DNA of 64,000 nucleotides from contig NC_092668.1 in assembly GCF_032118995.1 (NCBI RefSeq), positions 14,859,501-14,923,500 on the forward strand. The letters are read 5' to 3'. The notes beneath the pieces were generated by a model. The model saw only the letters and a program-made list of their open reading frames with translations, was not told where the DNA came from and made no database searches. Made by a program: the position numbers and the translations under genes. Below, piece after piece: positions 38,201-49,130 of this stretch (within the stretch, counting starts at the first letter, position 1; every line of letters begins with the position of its first letter). Source of the DNA: Asterias amurensis. Lineage: Eukaryota; Echinodermata; Asteroidea; Forcipulatida; Asteriidae.

Positions 38201-41200
38201 GGTGACAAGTAATGGGGAGAGGTTGATGGTATAAAACATTGTGAGAAACGGCTCCCTCTAAAGTGCCATAGTTTTCGAGAAAGAAGTAATTTTCCACGAA
38301 TTTGATTTCAAGACCTCAGATTTAGAACTTGAGGTCTCGAAATCAACCATCTAAACGCACACAACTTTGTGTGCCAAGGGTGTTTTCTTCTTTCATTATA
38401 ATCTCGCAAGTTCGATGACCGATTGAGCTCAAATTTTCACAGGTTTGTTATTTTATGCATATGTTGAGATACACCAACTATGAAGGCTTGTCTTTGACAA
38501 TTATCAATAGTATCCACTGCCTTTAACACTGTATGCATCTCAACTGGACAGGCAATATAATGAACTGAGTGTTCATTCCATAGTTAAAAAGTAATACCTT
38601 TACAGGATTTACAGGTTTGGCTGGTCAGTGAAGGACTGATGTACACAAATACAACCATCGAGCAAGGAAGACATCAGTTTGCCTTTAAGTAGGATTTTAA
38701 ACTTTGCCTTTAAACATTATTTGATTAATTCACTACATTCATGAATCTCTAACAGTCAGACAGTACAGTTAGCACACTGACTGCTTGACACATTTATGTT
38801 ATATGCAGGTGTAGCGACAGGGAAGCCAGAGTGCCTAGGATGCGTCTATTGTGTAGACCCAACAACTCTTGATTCATTAGAATTTTAAATTTGAGTTTTT
38901 CAAGAGGACTTTTTTGAGACCGTGGCAACATGTGATGTATTTAACCACGACCCAGCAAATTGGATTAATATTATTTGCACAATTTTGAATAATTTAAGAG
39001 GAGACTTGTACACACTGTCAGAAAGTATCTACTGGTTAATATATGAGTCGGGCACGATCATAAATGCAAATTTGTGGATGTTGGACTTACGAGATCTACT
39101 CAATACTCATTTAGTGTAAATTTCAAGCACTGTATTATAATTTTTGTTATTTCAATTTATGATGAGCAATTTGCATCCAATGCAGTCACTTCCACAACAA
39201 GTTTCTGTCCATGAGCGTAACGGGTGATTAAGTTTAATGATCAGTGTAATAAATATTAATTCACCACAACACTACAAGTACGTGCACAGGGTGTACAGTA
39301 CGCAAAGAAATGCATAGTTCTACCGTTTGCTTTTGGAAAACAACAAAGGGTAGGACTACTATTAGAAGTACTAAGGGAATCAATGTGTGGTGAAGAGGTT
39401 TTCAACTAGTGGTTTAAACCTGTCGAGGCCTGGTGCTTGATAATTTTACCAAGATGAAGTCAAGGTAAATTATAAAGAACCAGGCCTCGGCAGGTTTAAA
39501 CCACTAGTTGAAAATCGATTCAACACACTTTGATTCCCATTCATAAATACCTTTTCGGTCAAAAAAACATCAAACATTTTTGGTCATAAAGTAAAATAAT
39601 GCAAAAACTATATTGTTCAATGATTTATTTCAACACAACACCCCTCCAGCTATAAAAAGGTTTTGCGTGATGTGGCACAACTGTTCCAGCCGTTGCTCTC
39701 GACCAATAGGAATGAAGAAACTGTCTTATAAGCACAGGTGCAAGCTCGCGTGTCACGCCCAAGTTTCAACACTTTTTACTTTTGTTTTATCATCCGTTCA
39801 AACAACCCCTCGTGGATGCGACCAATCAGAATGGATAAACTGTCTCAGGTATTTATGAATGTTGATTCCAGGCTATTAAAGAGTGGTTGATTAAAGAGTG
39901 GTTGTTAGTGAGCTAAACTAAAAGGACAGTGTTTCCTTTGGTATACAATCTTAGGGTACCACCTCTATAATAATGAGATCCTTCAAGGACAATCTAAAGG
40001 CAATGACAAGGGGAATTGAGGCAATGACCAGGGCAGGGGGCATGGATGGCAATTGGGGGCAGGCATGGGGGCAATTGCTTCTATTGCTTCACAATTACAT
40101 AGAGCAGGACTGTATCTCACCATTATCGCTTGATGCTGAACAGTAAGCCGCTGCACAAAGTCTTAAACTCCCAGGTAGGAATCGATGAGCATCCTGAGGA
40201 ATGAAAGAAAAACCAAGAAATGCATCAGAGACAAGATTGATTGATTGATCCACTCTACTCCTAGAACTTAAGGTTTGTATAGTGAAACCATGGAGCTAAG
40301 TAATAGTTCCATGGTGTAACGAACCTCATGAGTGGATCCACTAAGCCCCGCCCATTTAGAGGGTGTGTCCCTGTCCCTTGCTCAATCAATCATTCAATGA
40401 TTGTATTTAATATGACAGAAAAATTGTAAATTGCAGTTTGAAGACTACAGAGTCAAAGATGTGTAGTATAGAATAGGCCTATAGTAATCTATCTAATTTA
40501 AACAAATGTATGTTTTTAATTTTTAATTTAAGTATGTTTTTTTATTGATTGAAATGAAAATTTAAACTGGAAATGGAATAACTTTCCAGATGGCGTCACC
40601 ACTTTTTCACTCAATTTTACAAAAAGGGATATTCATTGATATAGGATTTGAGGCATTGCATGGTGGGGTATCAATATATGTTTGGTTTGCGGTAACATCA
40701 TGTGTGTATCTACTTGCCAGGTAGAGTTGTTTTTAGGGAACTGTCTTGCTTTATTCTACTGCCGTGGAGTAGATAATCGGAGGTTCGGGAGACTTCTCAG
40801 TTCTGAAAAGAACTGTCCTGCTTTATAACTATTACCAGGGCGGATGGTATAGACATTTGACTGGACTGCTACTTTAGCTTATAGGATCGTAATAACTGTA
40901 CTGCCGCGGAGTCAGTTCGGAATTGGTCTCAACGTTTCGACTAGCTTGCTCTAGTCATCGTCAGGAGACTGAAGAGGTAGAGATAAATAAGCCCACTCCT
41001 CTCATATATTGATATTCATTGAGGTAAAATTATATTATTTCATATCGAATGAAAAAGTACTAAGTAGTGGCGCCATACGGAAACTTTTCCCTGAAGAGAA
41101 CGAGAAATAATTATTGAGAAAATAGAAGGATCCAAATAGAATTAGCTGTTGCAAACAATATGACTGGGCCACCGGCTTTCCCATTTTAAAGTTTAAGTTT

Positions 41201-41419
41201 TGTGTTTATCTTTATCCGTCGTTCGTGTGTGTTTGTGATACAGATATATTTATTTATAGTTGCAAAGAACAGTTCTATTAACCAGAATTTCTAGTAAATA
41301 GTGTCTCCAAATAAAGAAACATTATTTCTTACCCTTTTGCCAGCTTTAGAGAGAGCAGAAAAAGCAAAAAATGCTTGTTGTTTGCAGCGGTCCAAACGGA
41401 AGATGGATCTGAACGCCAT
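26281..41419 (-). CDS. MCU: Mitochondrial calcium uniporter pore subunit
   Basis: MCU forms the tetrameric Ca2+ channel of the inner mitochondrial membrane. Eight coding exons: 41419-41333, 40193-40121, 35744-35574, 33536-33432, 28230-28070, 27709-27506, 26788-26672, 26367-26281. They sum to 1005 nt, 334 aa (human 351). The start [15 protein letters not shown] is basic and amphipathic, as for a matrix-targeting presequence. Next come the N-terminal domain ([19 protein letters not shown]), a coiled coil (~148-199), TM1 (~215-233), the acidic filter WDIVEP (240-245), TM2 (~246-262) and a second coiled coil. The filter fits the family pattern W-D-x-x-E-P; human has WDIMEP. Arg232 and Glu237 before the filter are kept, which separates MCU from the inhibitory paralogue MCUB. 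Large introns carry SINEs, a MITE, fold-backs and a minisatellite. It is divergent to MICU1. Confidence 0.97.
26896..27059. mobile_element. 164-bp near-perfect fold-back element
   Basis: Arms of about 75 bp run from TCTTTTGTGTGAGTGTTGCC to the mirror GGCAACACTCACACAAAAGA around a centre CTCGTCTCAAAGACGAG. The arms include GGTCTCGACGTTTCAAACAG, whose complement contains GAAACGTCGAGACC. It sits in the MCU intron before exon 7 and is non-coding. Confidence 0.85.
28538..28654. repeat. 33-bp minisatellite, ~3.5 copies
   Basis: Units of GCAGAATTCTGTAGTAAGC followed by AGAGTTATGAGTAA repeat about three and a half times in the 5-kb MCU intron. The flanks (28430-28680) resemble fold-back family B, so the minisatellite may have grown inside such an element. 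Confidence 0.85.
29205..29490 (-). mobile_element. tRNA-derived SINE, family D, copy 1
   Basis: On the minus strand it reads AGAGTGTGGGTTCGAGTCCT (box B), ACACTTGTGTCCTTAAGCAA, GGGGAGGTAGTGCTTTCGGC, GGGGGTAACCCTGTTTCAGT, CCCAGGAGTAG and AAGGCCTTGTGTGTCTGGCG. The same modules occur in the same order at 46555-46885, 50058-50278 and 54107-54240. It lies antisense to the family and sense to MCU, in an intron. Confidence 0.75.
29678..29711. repeat. (ATT)n microsatellite
   Basis: About eleven ATT units in the MCU intron between exons 4 and 5. A shorter (TTA)n run lies at 2982-3004 beside the satellite array. Confidence 0.9.
31374..31406 (+). ncRNA. Degenerate hammerhead-like motif, remnant
   Basis: The sequence AAGCTAGGGTCAAAACGTCA followed by GGCC resembles the second half of a hammerhead ribozyme (stem II, GAAAC, GTC cleavage triplet), but G12 of GAAA is lost and the CTGANGA box is only weakly present. 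It parallels the motif at 47856-47896. It is likely a dead repeat fragment. Confidence 0.25.
35196..35490. repeat. Dispersed repeat (family E) copy in MCU intron
   Basis: The stretch shares TTGGTTTTGAATGA and GTTTCAAATGATTGGT-like blocks with 43795-43930, and GTATCTATTTGCTGGGTAGA, GAACTTGTCTTGC and TCTATTGCCGT-like blocks with 40640-40800. These look like different parts of one larger, old element. No coding frame is recognisable. Confidence 0.5.
38142..38524 (-). mobile_element. MITE-like repeat family A, copy 2
   Basis: A 383-bp element with terminal inverted repeats AAAGGCAGTGGACACTATTG and CAATAGTATCCACTGCCTTT. Its centre pairs as a hairpin (GATTTCAAGACCTCAG against TTGAGGTCTCGAAATC). 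It is inverted relative to the copy at 63456-63819 and similar to it over the whole length. It lies in the MCU intron between exons 2 and 3 and has no coding capacity. Confidence 0.8.
39375..39538. mobile_element. 164-bp fold-back element
   Basis: Imperfect palindrome with ~75-bp arms: GGGAATCAATGTG against CACTTTGATTCCC at the ends, and TTTTCAACTAGTGGTTTAAA, CCTGTCGAGGCCTGGT against its complement further in. It lies in the MCU intron between exons 2 and 3. Confidence 0.85.
40640..41050. mobile_element. Dispersed element (family E) with a hammerhead-like motif
   Basis: This repeat in the first MCU intron shares its left part with 35370-35490. At 40971-40925, on the minus strand, it holds GTCTC, CTGACGA, T, GACTAG-AGCAAG-CTAGTC, GAAAC, GTT and GAGAC in that order. 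Stem I (GTCTC/GAGAC) and stem II (GACTAG/CTAGTC) pair fully, and the boxes match the hammerhead core CTGANGA and GAAA with a minimal stem III. One extra T lies between the core and stem II and the cleavage triplet is GTT rather than GTC. Hammerheads with very short stem III are known from Penelope-like elements and retrozymes. Confidence 0.45.
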
Positions 41420-41930
41420 TTTGCTGTCAAGTTGGTTGTAGTCTGGTTCTTCCGCTATACCTCGAACGCATTGGATGCACAGTGGCTGAATTAGAGGCAG
41501 ATGAACCAGACATAACACCCTGCCCATTTAGACTGGTACCACAATTCAATAACAAAAATGACCTATTTACTATGTGTAGTAAACCTAATTTTGAAAAGGG
41601 TACCATTTAACAAAGTACAGAAGAGAGAAATGCACACTTTCGACGGGTTGTGGTGATGTTTTGATCAGGTAAAATTCACCCTTTTAACTTTCTAACAACG
41701 GAATTGAAATGTTTGTTATACACAATGTACGTTTGATGGTTTTTCATTGTGTATTCTGAGGGTATTTCATGTGCGTAGATGGTTTTCTTGCTTATTTATA
41801 ATGGTGATATTTTGTAACCGAAAATATAGTTGTAAAATTTACTTTTATTTTTTTTAGCTCATCATTAAATGTTGTTTCAGTCGTATAATCTTTATTGATG
41901 GATTAGGTGAAGTGACGGTTTCCAAACAGG
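41420..41930. promoter_or_regulatory. Shared divergent promoter region of MCU and MICU1
   Basis: Only 511 bp separate the MCU start codon (minus) from the MICU1 start codon (plus). There is no TATA box at a fitting place for either gene. Near MCU the minus strand has ATAGCGGAAGAACC, an ETS-type GGAAG core. For MICU1 a noncoding first exon ending GATCAG|GTAAAA at 41668 and an acceptor after a long T-tract (TTTTTTTTAG at 41857) can be read, which would leave a 190-nt intron in the 5' UTR. Transcription starts are inferred. Confidence 0.6.
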
Positions 41931-44900
41931 ATGTTCAGATCTGTAGCACGACGGACCCTTCAAGTCCTCGTTCAGCAGCGATGGAGGACCCTGTCAAGTG
42001 CGCCCCCTAGTGTCGTCATCCAGTCTCCATCTCGTATGAAACACATCTTGTCCCTCTTTGGGGGCGGGGCTGGTGTGGTTACCGCAGCGATCATGTGGGA
42101 AAGGTTAGCACTTTAGGGCGTGCCTGATGATTGTGACTGATTTCGTGAAAGTTTAGGACTCAAGGGTCAGGGAGGATACCAGTTAAAGGGGGCGGGGTCG
42201 AGGTTGGGGAGGTGATGAGTGGGGTTGCGTCCGATAAAACTGGGCATGCTGGATGTGAATTCTTTTATACCGAAAAAAATCAACAAAGCAGAGAGTTGGT
42301 AACCCGAGTGTAAGACTTGGCGAAACTGGACTGAAGACTTGCTCTAAAAAAGATTTGCCAAGAAAGATTTAGACTTGCCCGGAAAAGACTTGGAATAGAT
42401 GACAGATAATCAGCAATACTTACAAATATTGTGAATGCTGTTCCATTGATCTCTGTTTTCTTTGAGGTTTAAAACGTTTTATTTAATGTACTGATGAATA
42501 CTATTTTGGTTCTCAGGGCACAGACAATTCATGCCCAAGAGGTGCAGAAATCAGAAGAAGATGTTGCCATGGCATCAGAGGACCAGAGTGTTGAGGAAGG
42601 AGAAGAAGTTGAGAAGAAAAAGAAAGGACCTGGATTCAGAGATAGAAAGGTAAACCCTAACTTTAAGAAGCTTAATCTCGCTTTTACCAGAAAGATGTAA
42701 AAGAAACATAAATATGAATAATGTGTCGCATCTGTAAAGCAGAGAACAATAATATATTTTAATATTTTTTTTATGTCATGAAGATTATCGAGTATGAAAA
42801 TCGCATCCGCGCCTACTCAACTCCAGACAAGATATTCCGCTACTTTGCCACGTTGAAAGTTTTCACGGATGACGGTATTTCAGAAATCTTTATGACGGCA
42901 GAAGATTTCATACGAAGCATCACTCCAGACGAGAAACAGCCAGAAGGTGAGACTTTCTTTATAAGTTTTAATCAAGGATTAACTCTTACAAACTTCAGTC
43001 ACCACTGGGCTTGAACTAAGGGGGAGAATTCACAAGACTGCTGGGATTGTTGCCAAGAATGTTAATAACTTTCAGTTATAACCATATATTTGTTCTCTTT
43101 TTGTTAAAAGGACTTGGACTAGATCAGTTCAAGAGAGTAGAAGCAAAGGTATGTGGAAAGTTGTAGAATTCTAATTTTATTTCAGACCATGAAATTGGTG
43201 TTTGGTGAATGTAAAAGTTCAGTTTGTAAAAGATTCTTAGTAGGGTGCGTTCAGACAAGGTACTAAAGTTGGTTTAACTCATGGTTCAACTCGATTGAGT
43301 TCAACTCAGTGTGTCTGAACGGATCTAAAGTTAGTCCGAATTGAGTTCAACCCACAAAAGATAAACCGTCCAGGGAGGGGGTTTATCTTTAGACCGCTTC
43401 GGGTTTATCTTTTAACACTGTGTGTGGACAGAATAGAAAAGACCACATCCGGTTTAACTCACAACATGCGACCCATTGACCTCCGTAATCATTACGTAAA
43501 CACACGGTGACCAATGTACAGGACAATAAACAGGAAGTTAGAGTAACGGGGTCGCGTTTTCTTTGACCTCTTAAAACCAAAGATAAACCGGATCGGGTTT
43601 AACTCAGTGCTGTCTGAACGCAAAGGGGTTTTATTTTTACAATCACCCCCTGCTGCTCGTAAAAGTTAAACCGGTTCGGTCTAACTTAGTACGCTGTCTG
43701 AACATACCCACTATGTATCTGATCTCACTGGGGATAATCTATATATCATCCTGCAATATGATTTCATATTTCTGACCATTCAATATCATCTACTGTGGTT
43801 TTGAATGATAGATGCACTAAGCCAGCCGGTAATATGATGTTTTGTGGTGAATGCATCTATACACTGCTGCATAGAACCATTGTAGTTGGTTTCAAATGAT
43901 TGGTCAAGTTACTGGACAATGTAGGAGGTTGATGACAAAAATCATTTCTTTCCACTTATATTTCCAGAGAAGTACTGACATAGTTAGTTCTTTGTAACTG
44001 AAGAAAGAACGAACTGATTTTCTTTAAATTCTTTTCTGTGTTGTGTAGAAACTAAACTTGAAGAACCAGAAGTTTGGAGAGGATAGTATATTTGGGATGT
44101 TGGGCGAGTGCGGATTGATCTCCTTTGCTGACTACATGTTTCTCATCACAGTCTTGTCAAGTAAGTTTGTTTTAAAAGCAGTGGTTATATTTTACAATTG
44201 ATGCCAACAATCAGTATTGTTTTCTGTTGTGCACAAAATTTGCTGCAAAATTGCGTGAAATGTGACCAGGCTTAAGACATTTACAACTTGGCTGCTGGAA
44301 CTCAAGTCCAATGAACTAGACAGCTTGGCTACGGATCTTGCTACAAATCACATCAGAATATCTGAAACTTGTAATTTTACTTAATGTTTGATATAGTGTG
44401 TAAAAATGTTAGATTGTTTTCCAGTTGTTTTTTTTTTACCATAATTTTGTATGTTTTATTTGATAGCTCCCGAGAGACATTTTGAGATAGCTTTTCGTCT
44501 CTTCGACATCAACGGGGATGGTGATGTTTCTTATGATGAATTCCAACAGGTGAGGATTGAGGAAATCTTCATAACATGATTTTAGAAATACACTTCATGA
44601 AGTATTTATGGAGGTTGTTTCAACCAACAGCCACTGGGATTCTTGCAACAGTCACTGTGACTTCCTGTGTGATTATTTTCACTCAAACATTTTAAGCAAT
44701 GAAATATTATTGTTATCAATGAAACTACAGCGTCTTGTAAAGACACTCACATGGTCTTTAGCACTTGTGTGTACAGTTAAGTTTTCAATTGATAGTTCTT
44801 GAAAAATGGTCCATTGGGGCACCAAGGCCAAGACCAGGGGCAACAGAGGTCATTGCCACCGTGTCCTGCGTGAAATTCCAGGCTCACACACCTCAGTGCT

Positions 44901-47535
44901 GAGATCAATAGAGGCAGCTATTCAGTCTATTTAATAACTTCATATTTCCCCAATTTTCTCACTTGTAGGTGACGGATGTCATCAGAGCTCAAACAGCAAC
45001 AGGAAAGAAACATCGTGATCGTAAGACCACTGGAAACACTCTGAACAAACCCTTCAACAGCTCTCTCGACACTTTCTTCTTTGGCCCAAACCTGGACAAG
45101 AAGTTGACTTTTGAATCCTTCGGTAAATTTCACAAACATCTGAAGGAGGAGATTCTGAAAATGGAGGTAGGTCAACCCGTGGAGGTAGAAACCATGGTCA
45201 ACCTGTGCCTTTTCTTCAAAGTGGTGCCAAAATTTAACAATTTCACTAGAAAGAATTATAACGAGCATTTATAATGAGTCTTGAGAGAAGTTTTGAACAG
45301 AGCTAGTGATGGAGAAAGTTAAACATGATCCGACAAGCTGTTCCATAATGAGGGGGCAGCAGAAGTAAACGCTCGTTCACCTTGTGATGTTTTGGCCAGG
45401 GGTTAAAATCTCAAAGACTGGCGGTAAAAAAGATAGGGTTGGAGTCTTTCTGAGAGATATGGTGGTGCAGTGCCTTTTGATGAGTGATAGACATATGCAA
45501 GGATCTTGAAAATAATTCTGTCCTTCGTGGGTAGCCAAAGTATCAGGATGGGTGTGATGTTTGCTAACATCAGGGCCCAACTTCATGAAGCCTGTAAGCA
45601 TAACAACTGGTGAAGCACAGAAAATGTAAGCACAGAAATCGATTACCAACCAAAGTTCCATAAAGTTAACATTGTTGAAATTGGTGCCCCACTCAGTTTA
45701 TGCTCAGCATAGAAATTTGCTAAGTAGAATTTTCTGCTAAACAGCTTGATGAAATTGGGCCCTGGAAGCAGAAAGTGACTTCATACTGCATTTTCTCTCT
45801 TTTACAGTTTGAACGCTATGAGCCGATCAATGGTAAAATCACTGAGCTGAACCTGGCTAACTTCCTCCTGGTCTACGCCGATCAGATTCCAAAACCAAGA
45901 AAATTAAGGATGAGGAAGAGGGTCAAGAAGAAGTTTGCCGAAGATGCAAAGGGACATGTAAGTATCTTTACTTTTCAACTTTGACCTCTACGTTTCTCAG
46001 ATTTGCTTAAAGGGATTGTAAATAAATCTTTATGAAGCCCAAAATGGACACAGGAAAGTGCCAAAAATTGTGCCTTACTAAAAATTTGTTGAGATCTGAC
46101 ATTTTTGCAAGGAATGCCTCATGCAAGATGGGATAGGATTTCATCAACACAATGATATGGTAATGGTTGTACAGAAATGCAGAGTGCCTTGTGGAACTCG
46201 GTATTTCATAATTATTTAGGACTTCTTTTTTTGTAAAGCCCCTTTTATAGGCTTTATTGACCCAATGCATGTCATCACAATAATCTTGGTTGTGCCATTT
46301 CAAGAGATTGTCCCAAATGTCATACAGTGTAGTAGTGGGTGATTTATGCAAGGTGGTATTTACACATTTACTGTCTTTGTATTGTTGACTTCAGGGAATC
46401 ACACTGCAGGAGTTTATGGACCTTCAGCGTTTTCTGAGTAGCATACATGATGTGGATACAGCGTTATCGTTTTACCATGTGGCTGGTGCAGCTATTGATC
46501 AAGGTAAGCAACTCACTCTGTGGAATTATGGTCTGTTTCTGTGCTTTTATGACGTGTCATGGCTAAGAGCACCAGATTCAAGCTCTGGTGTTTGATCGGC
46601 AGAGTGTGGGTCCGAGTCCCGGTTGTGACACTTGTGTCCTTCAGCAAGACATTTAACGTTGATTGCTTTGTAAAATTGGGGAGGTAGTGCTTTCTGCTCT
46701 ACCAGCCAGGCTTCAGATGGATGATACCCAAGCCTACATACGCATGGACTGTAAAGGGGGTAACCCTGTTTCAGCCCCAGGAGTAGGTGGCACAGCCACT
46801 GGAAAAATAGTTGATTGTAGCCCACTCCTTGAAATGGCCTTCAGGCCTTGTGTGTCTGGCGACTTGCATACAAAAGTAAAGAAATAAACCTTTTAAAAAC
46901 CCAAAGCTTTTGTCCTTCAAGCTCTCGATATTCAGACTGTTTTCATTTATTGGTACTTCCATCCATCTTTGAACAGAAACCTTGAAGCATGTTGGGAACA
47001 TGGTTGCACATGTACAGCTGACAGACAGGGTACTAGACATTGTATTTACCCTCTTTGATGAAAATGGTGAGTGAGGTTTCATTTTTCAGAAATACATTAC
47101 CTTGACGTTTACTTTAACCAATGATAACTGCACATTTATTTATGACCAATCAGAGGCCTTCCTCTTGGTATGTCATAACAATGCACCCACTTGAATCTAT
47201 CTATCTTTTCTGATTTAATAAATACAACAATTGTTTGGTAGTGTTGTTGAGAAACACTCTCACTTGAAAGAGGATCAGCCCTGACTAAGTATCTCAGAAG
47301 GAGTGTAGATGAACACACAATATATACAAAATCTCTGAACTAACACAATTTATTTTACTTTTGTTTTTATTTCCTAGATGATGGGAAGTTAAGCAACAAG
47401 GAATTCGTAGGAGTTGTCAAAAACCGAATACAGAGAGGACTGGACAAGTCTAAGGAGCTGGGCCTCTCACGCATTTTGGATGCAATGTGGAAATGTGCCA
47501 GGAAAACACAGATATTCCCAAGTACTGGGAGCTAG
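41931..47535 (+). CDS. MICU1: Mitochondrial calcium uptake protein 1 (uniporter gatekeeper)
   Basis: MICU1 sits in the intermembrane space and closes the MCU pore at low Ca2+. Eleven coding exons: 41931-42103, 42517-42649, 42784-42946, 43111-43148, 44049-44160, 44467-44549, 44969-45166, 45808-45957, 46395-46503, 46977-47066, 47378-47535. They sum to 1407 nt, 468 aa (human 476). The N-terminus [19 protein letters not shown] is a mitochondrial presequence, followed by a hydrophobic segment ([13 protein letters not shown]). The polybasic [12 protein letters not shown] (91-102) and [20 protein letters not shown] are diagnostic of MICU1 over MICU2/3. EF-hand 1 is [12 protein letters not shown] (220-231), EF-hand 2 [12 protein letters not shown] (414-425); both have intact ligands. 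Cys456 in AMWKCARK corresponds to the Cys that links human MICU1 to MICU2. Introns hold a MITE, a SINE and a fold-back. Confidence 0.97.
43243..43709. mobile_element. ~467-bp MITE-like element in MICU1 intron 4
   Basis: The ends GGGTGCGTTCAGACAAGGTA and TACGCTGTCTGAACATACCC are imperfect inverted repeats. Inside, GGTTTAACTC- and GTCTGAACG-like blocks recur. There is no coding capacity, and I could not identify a clear target-site duplication. Confidence 0.65.
45573..45762. mobile_element. Fold-back repeat family B copy
   Basis: The element starts GGGCCCAACTTCATGAAGC and ends GCTTGATGAAATTGGGCCC, an inverted repeat of about 19 bp, with inner AAGCACAGAAATCGATTACC. It lies in MICU1 intron 7 and is related to 25596-25756 and 62170-62366. 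Confidence 0.75.
46555..46885 (+). mobile_element. tRNA-derived SINE, family D, copy 2 (fullest)
   Basis: The head has box A (TGGCTAAGAGC), GATTCAAGCTCTGGTG and box B (GGGTCCGAGTCCC), so it derives from a tRNA. The body follows with TGTGTCCTTCAGCAAGACAT, GGGGAGGTAGTGCTTTCTGC, GATGGATGATACCCAAGCC, GGGGGTAACCCTGTTTCAGC, CAGGAGTAGGTGG and GGCCTTGTGTGTCTGGCG. It lies in MICU1 intron 9, in the same direction as the gene. Confidence 0.8.
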
Positions 47536-48850
47536 TCTATTCTGGTTACAATGTTCTATATTATCTTACTTGAATTTTACTGCTCATCAACTAACTTAAA
47601 GCATTCTCTGAGGCTTCTAAGCTAAAAACTCCATCTTCAGCAGTTGGAATAGATATTATGCTTAATCACATGAGGGCGCTATCTGGTGATAAAACTGTAA
47701 ATCCTCAAGCAATAGTGTTACGACCTTGAAAAAAAAGCCAACTATGAAAGTTTAGGATTTGACTCACTAAGTCAATTAAGCTTCTGGAAATAATGAAATC
47801 AAATTTAGTTGTAAAAACAAAGAAACAACGCTGAAGTATATCGTTAATAGAATTGAGCCTTCACGAAAGACTCTGCTAGGGTTAAAACATTAGGCCATTG
47901 ACCATTTTTTGCAGTTTTAAAAGTACTTTGAAACTTGAAAATGAAGGATGTACATTTAAGAAAACAAAGCGGAGATAGAAGTCACAAACTCTTTCTGTTT
48001 TTTATGTAGCTCTCTGAATGATTTTGGTCAGTGAACTTGTGAAAGTTAACTAGTTTCTAGTCAGAGTCACCAAGATATGCCCTGGGTAACTAACTGTAGA
48101 GGGGAACTTACAATAAACTGGTTATTTTGCAATAGAAACCTAAACTGTAAATATTATTTGTTTGTCACTTCAATCTCAATTTATCATTCTTATATGACTT
48201 TTAAAAACCAGTCATATTCTCATAATCAGTAAGAAAGTCATGACAATTATAAATTGAACTAATTCATAAATAAGACTTTCTTGTTTTGTTTCTTTCAATG
48301 TCCCTTTATGCTTTTATATTTATCTCCAAAAGTCATGGTTAGTTTTTTGTTTATTGGATAGGATTGTTTATACAAAACATACAAATAACACTTACAAAAT
48401 GTAAAAAACATACAATTTAACCAGTTTCCTGAAGTTGTACCTTTTTGGTAAAACAGTGAATGGAATTTTTTTTCTTCTTCAGATTTGCTTACTTTTTCAA
48501 AATGGAATTGGCCTTGCCCTCTCAAAGATGAAAGTCCAGACATGATATAGAGGATATGTTTGGATTATATTGGTAGCTTACACTTGTACAGAGTACCGCA
48601 AACCTTAATTTATTATATTGTTTACAATAATTCATACATTCTACCGCTAGGTTATTTATGTAAAATACACTCTTGGATATTTTAATTGTTATCCTTAGGA
48701 AGTTACAATTAATTAAACAGCTTTTTTCAATTTGATGTAATAATATTTCTGTCAAATTTGACCAAAATGATGAGGTTTTAAGTGTATGTTGAAGGAACTA
48801 CAATGTTCATTGTGGTAATATACCATGCTGTGAATAAAATATTGAAATAT
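47536..48850 (+). other. MICU1 3' untranslated region (presumed)
   Basis: AT-rich, non-coding DNA after the MICU1 stop. AATAAA at 48833-48838 (in GTGAATAAAATATTG) is the clearest polyadenylation signal. Within it, 47856-47896 reads GCCTTCACGAAAGACTCTGC and then TAGGGTTAAAACATTAGGC, a degenerate hammerhead-like layout (GCCT/AGGC stem I, GACTC/GGGTT stem II). The transcript end is inferred. Confidence 0.5.
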
Positions 48851-49130
48851 TGACCATCAAAAATGTGTACCTTGTACAAGAAAAGAAGCATTGATATCCC
48901 CCCCCCCCCCAACAGCAACAACAACCCCTCCAGCAATAATAATAGTAATGTGTAAGGTTAGGGGATGAGAGAGATAATTTGCTTTACAAAAGTTCAAGTT
49001 GTTATTTCCAGAGAAGATTTTTTATAGAACTTAGATTTTTGTTTACACCACTCAACACCCTGCCCTTTAACAACAGTTATAAACGTATGACCCGCCCCCT
49101 CCAGAAAAAAAAGTAAATAAAAGTGAAGAC

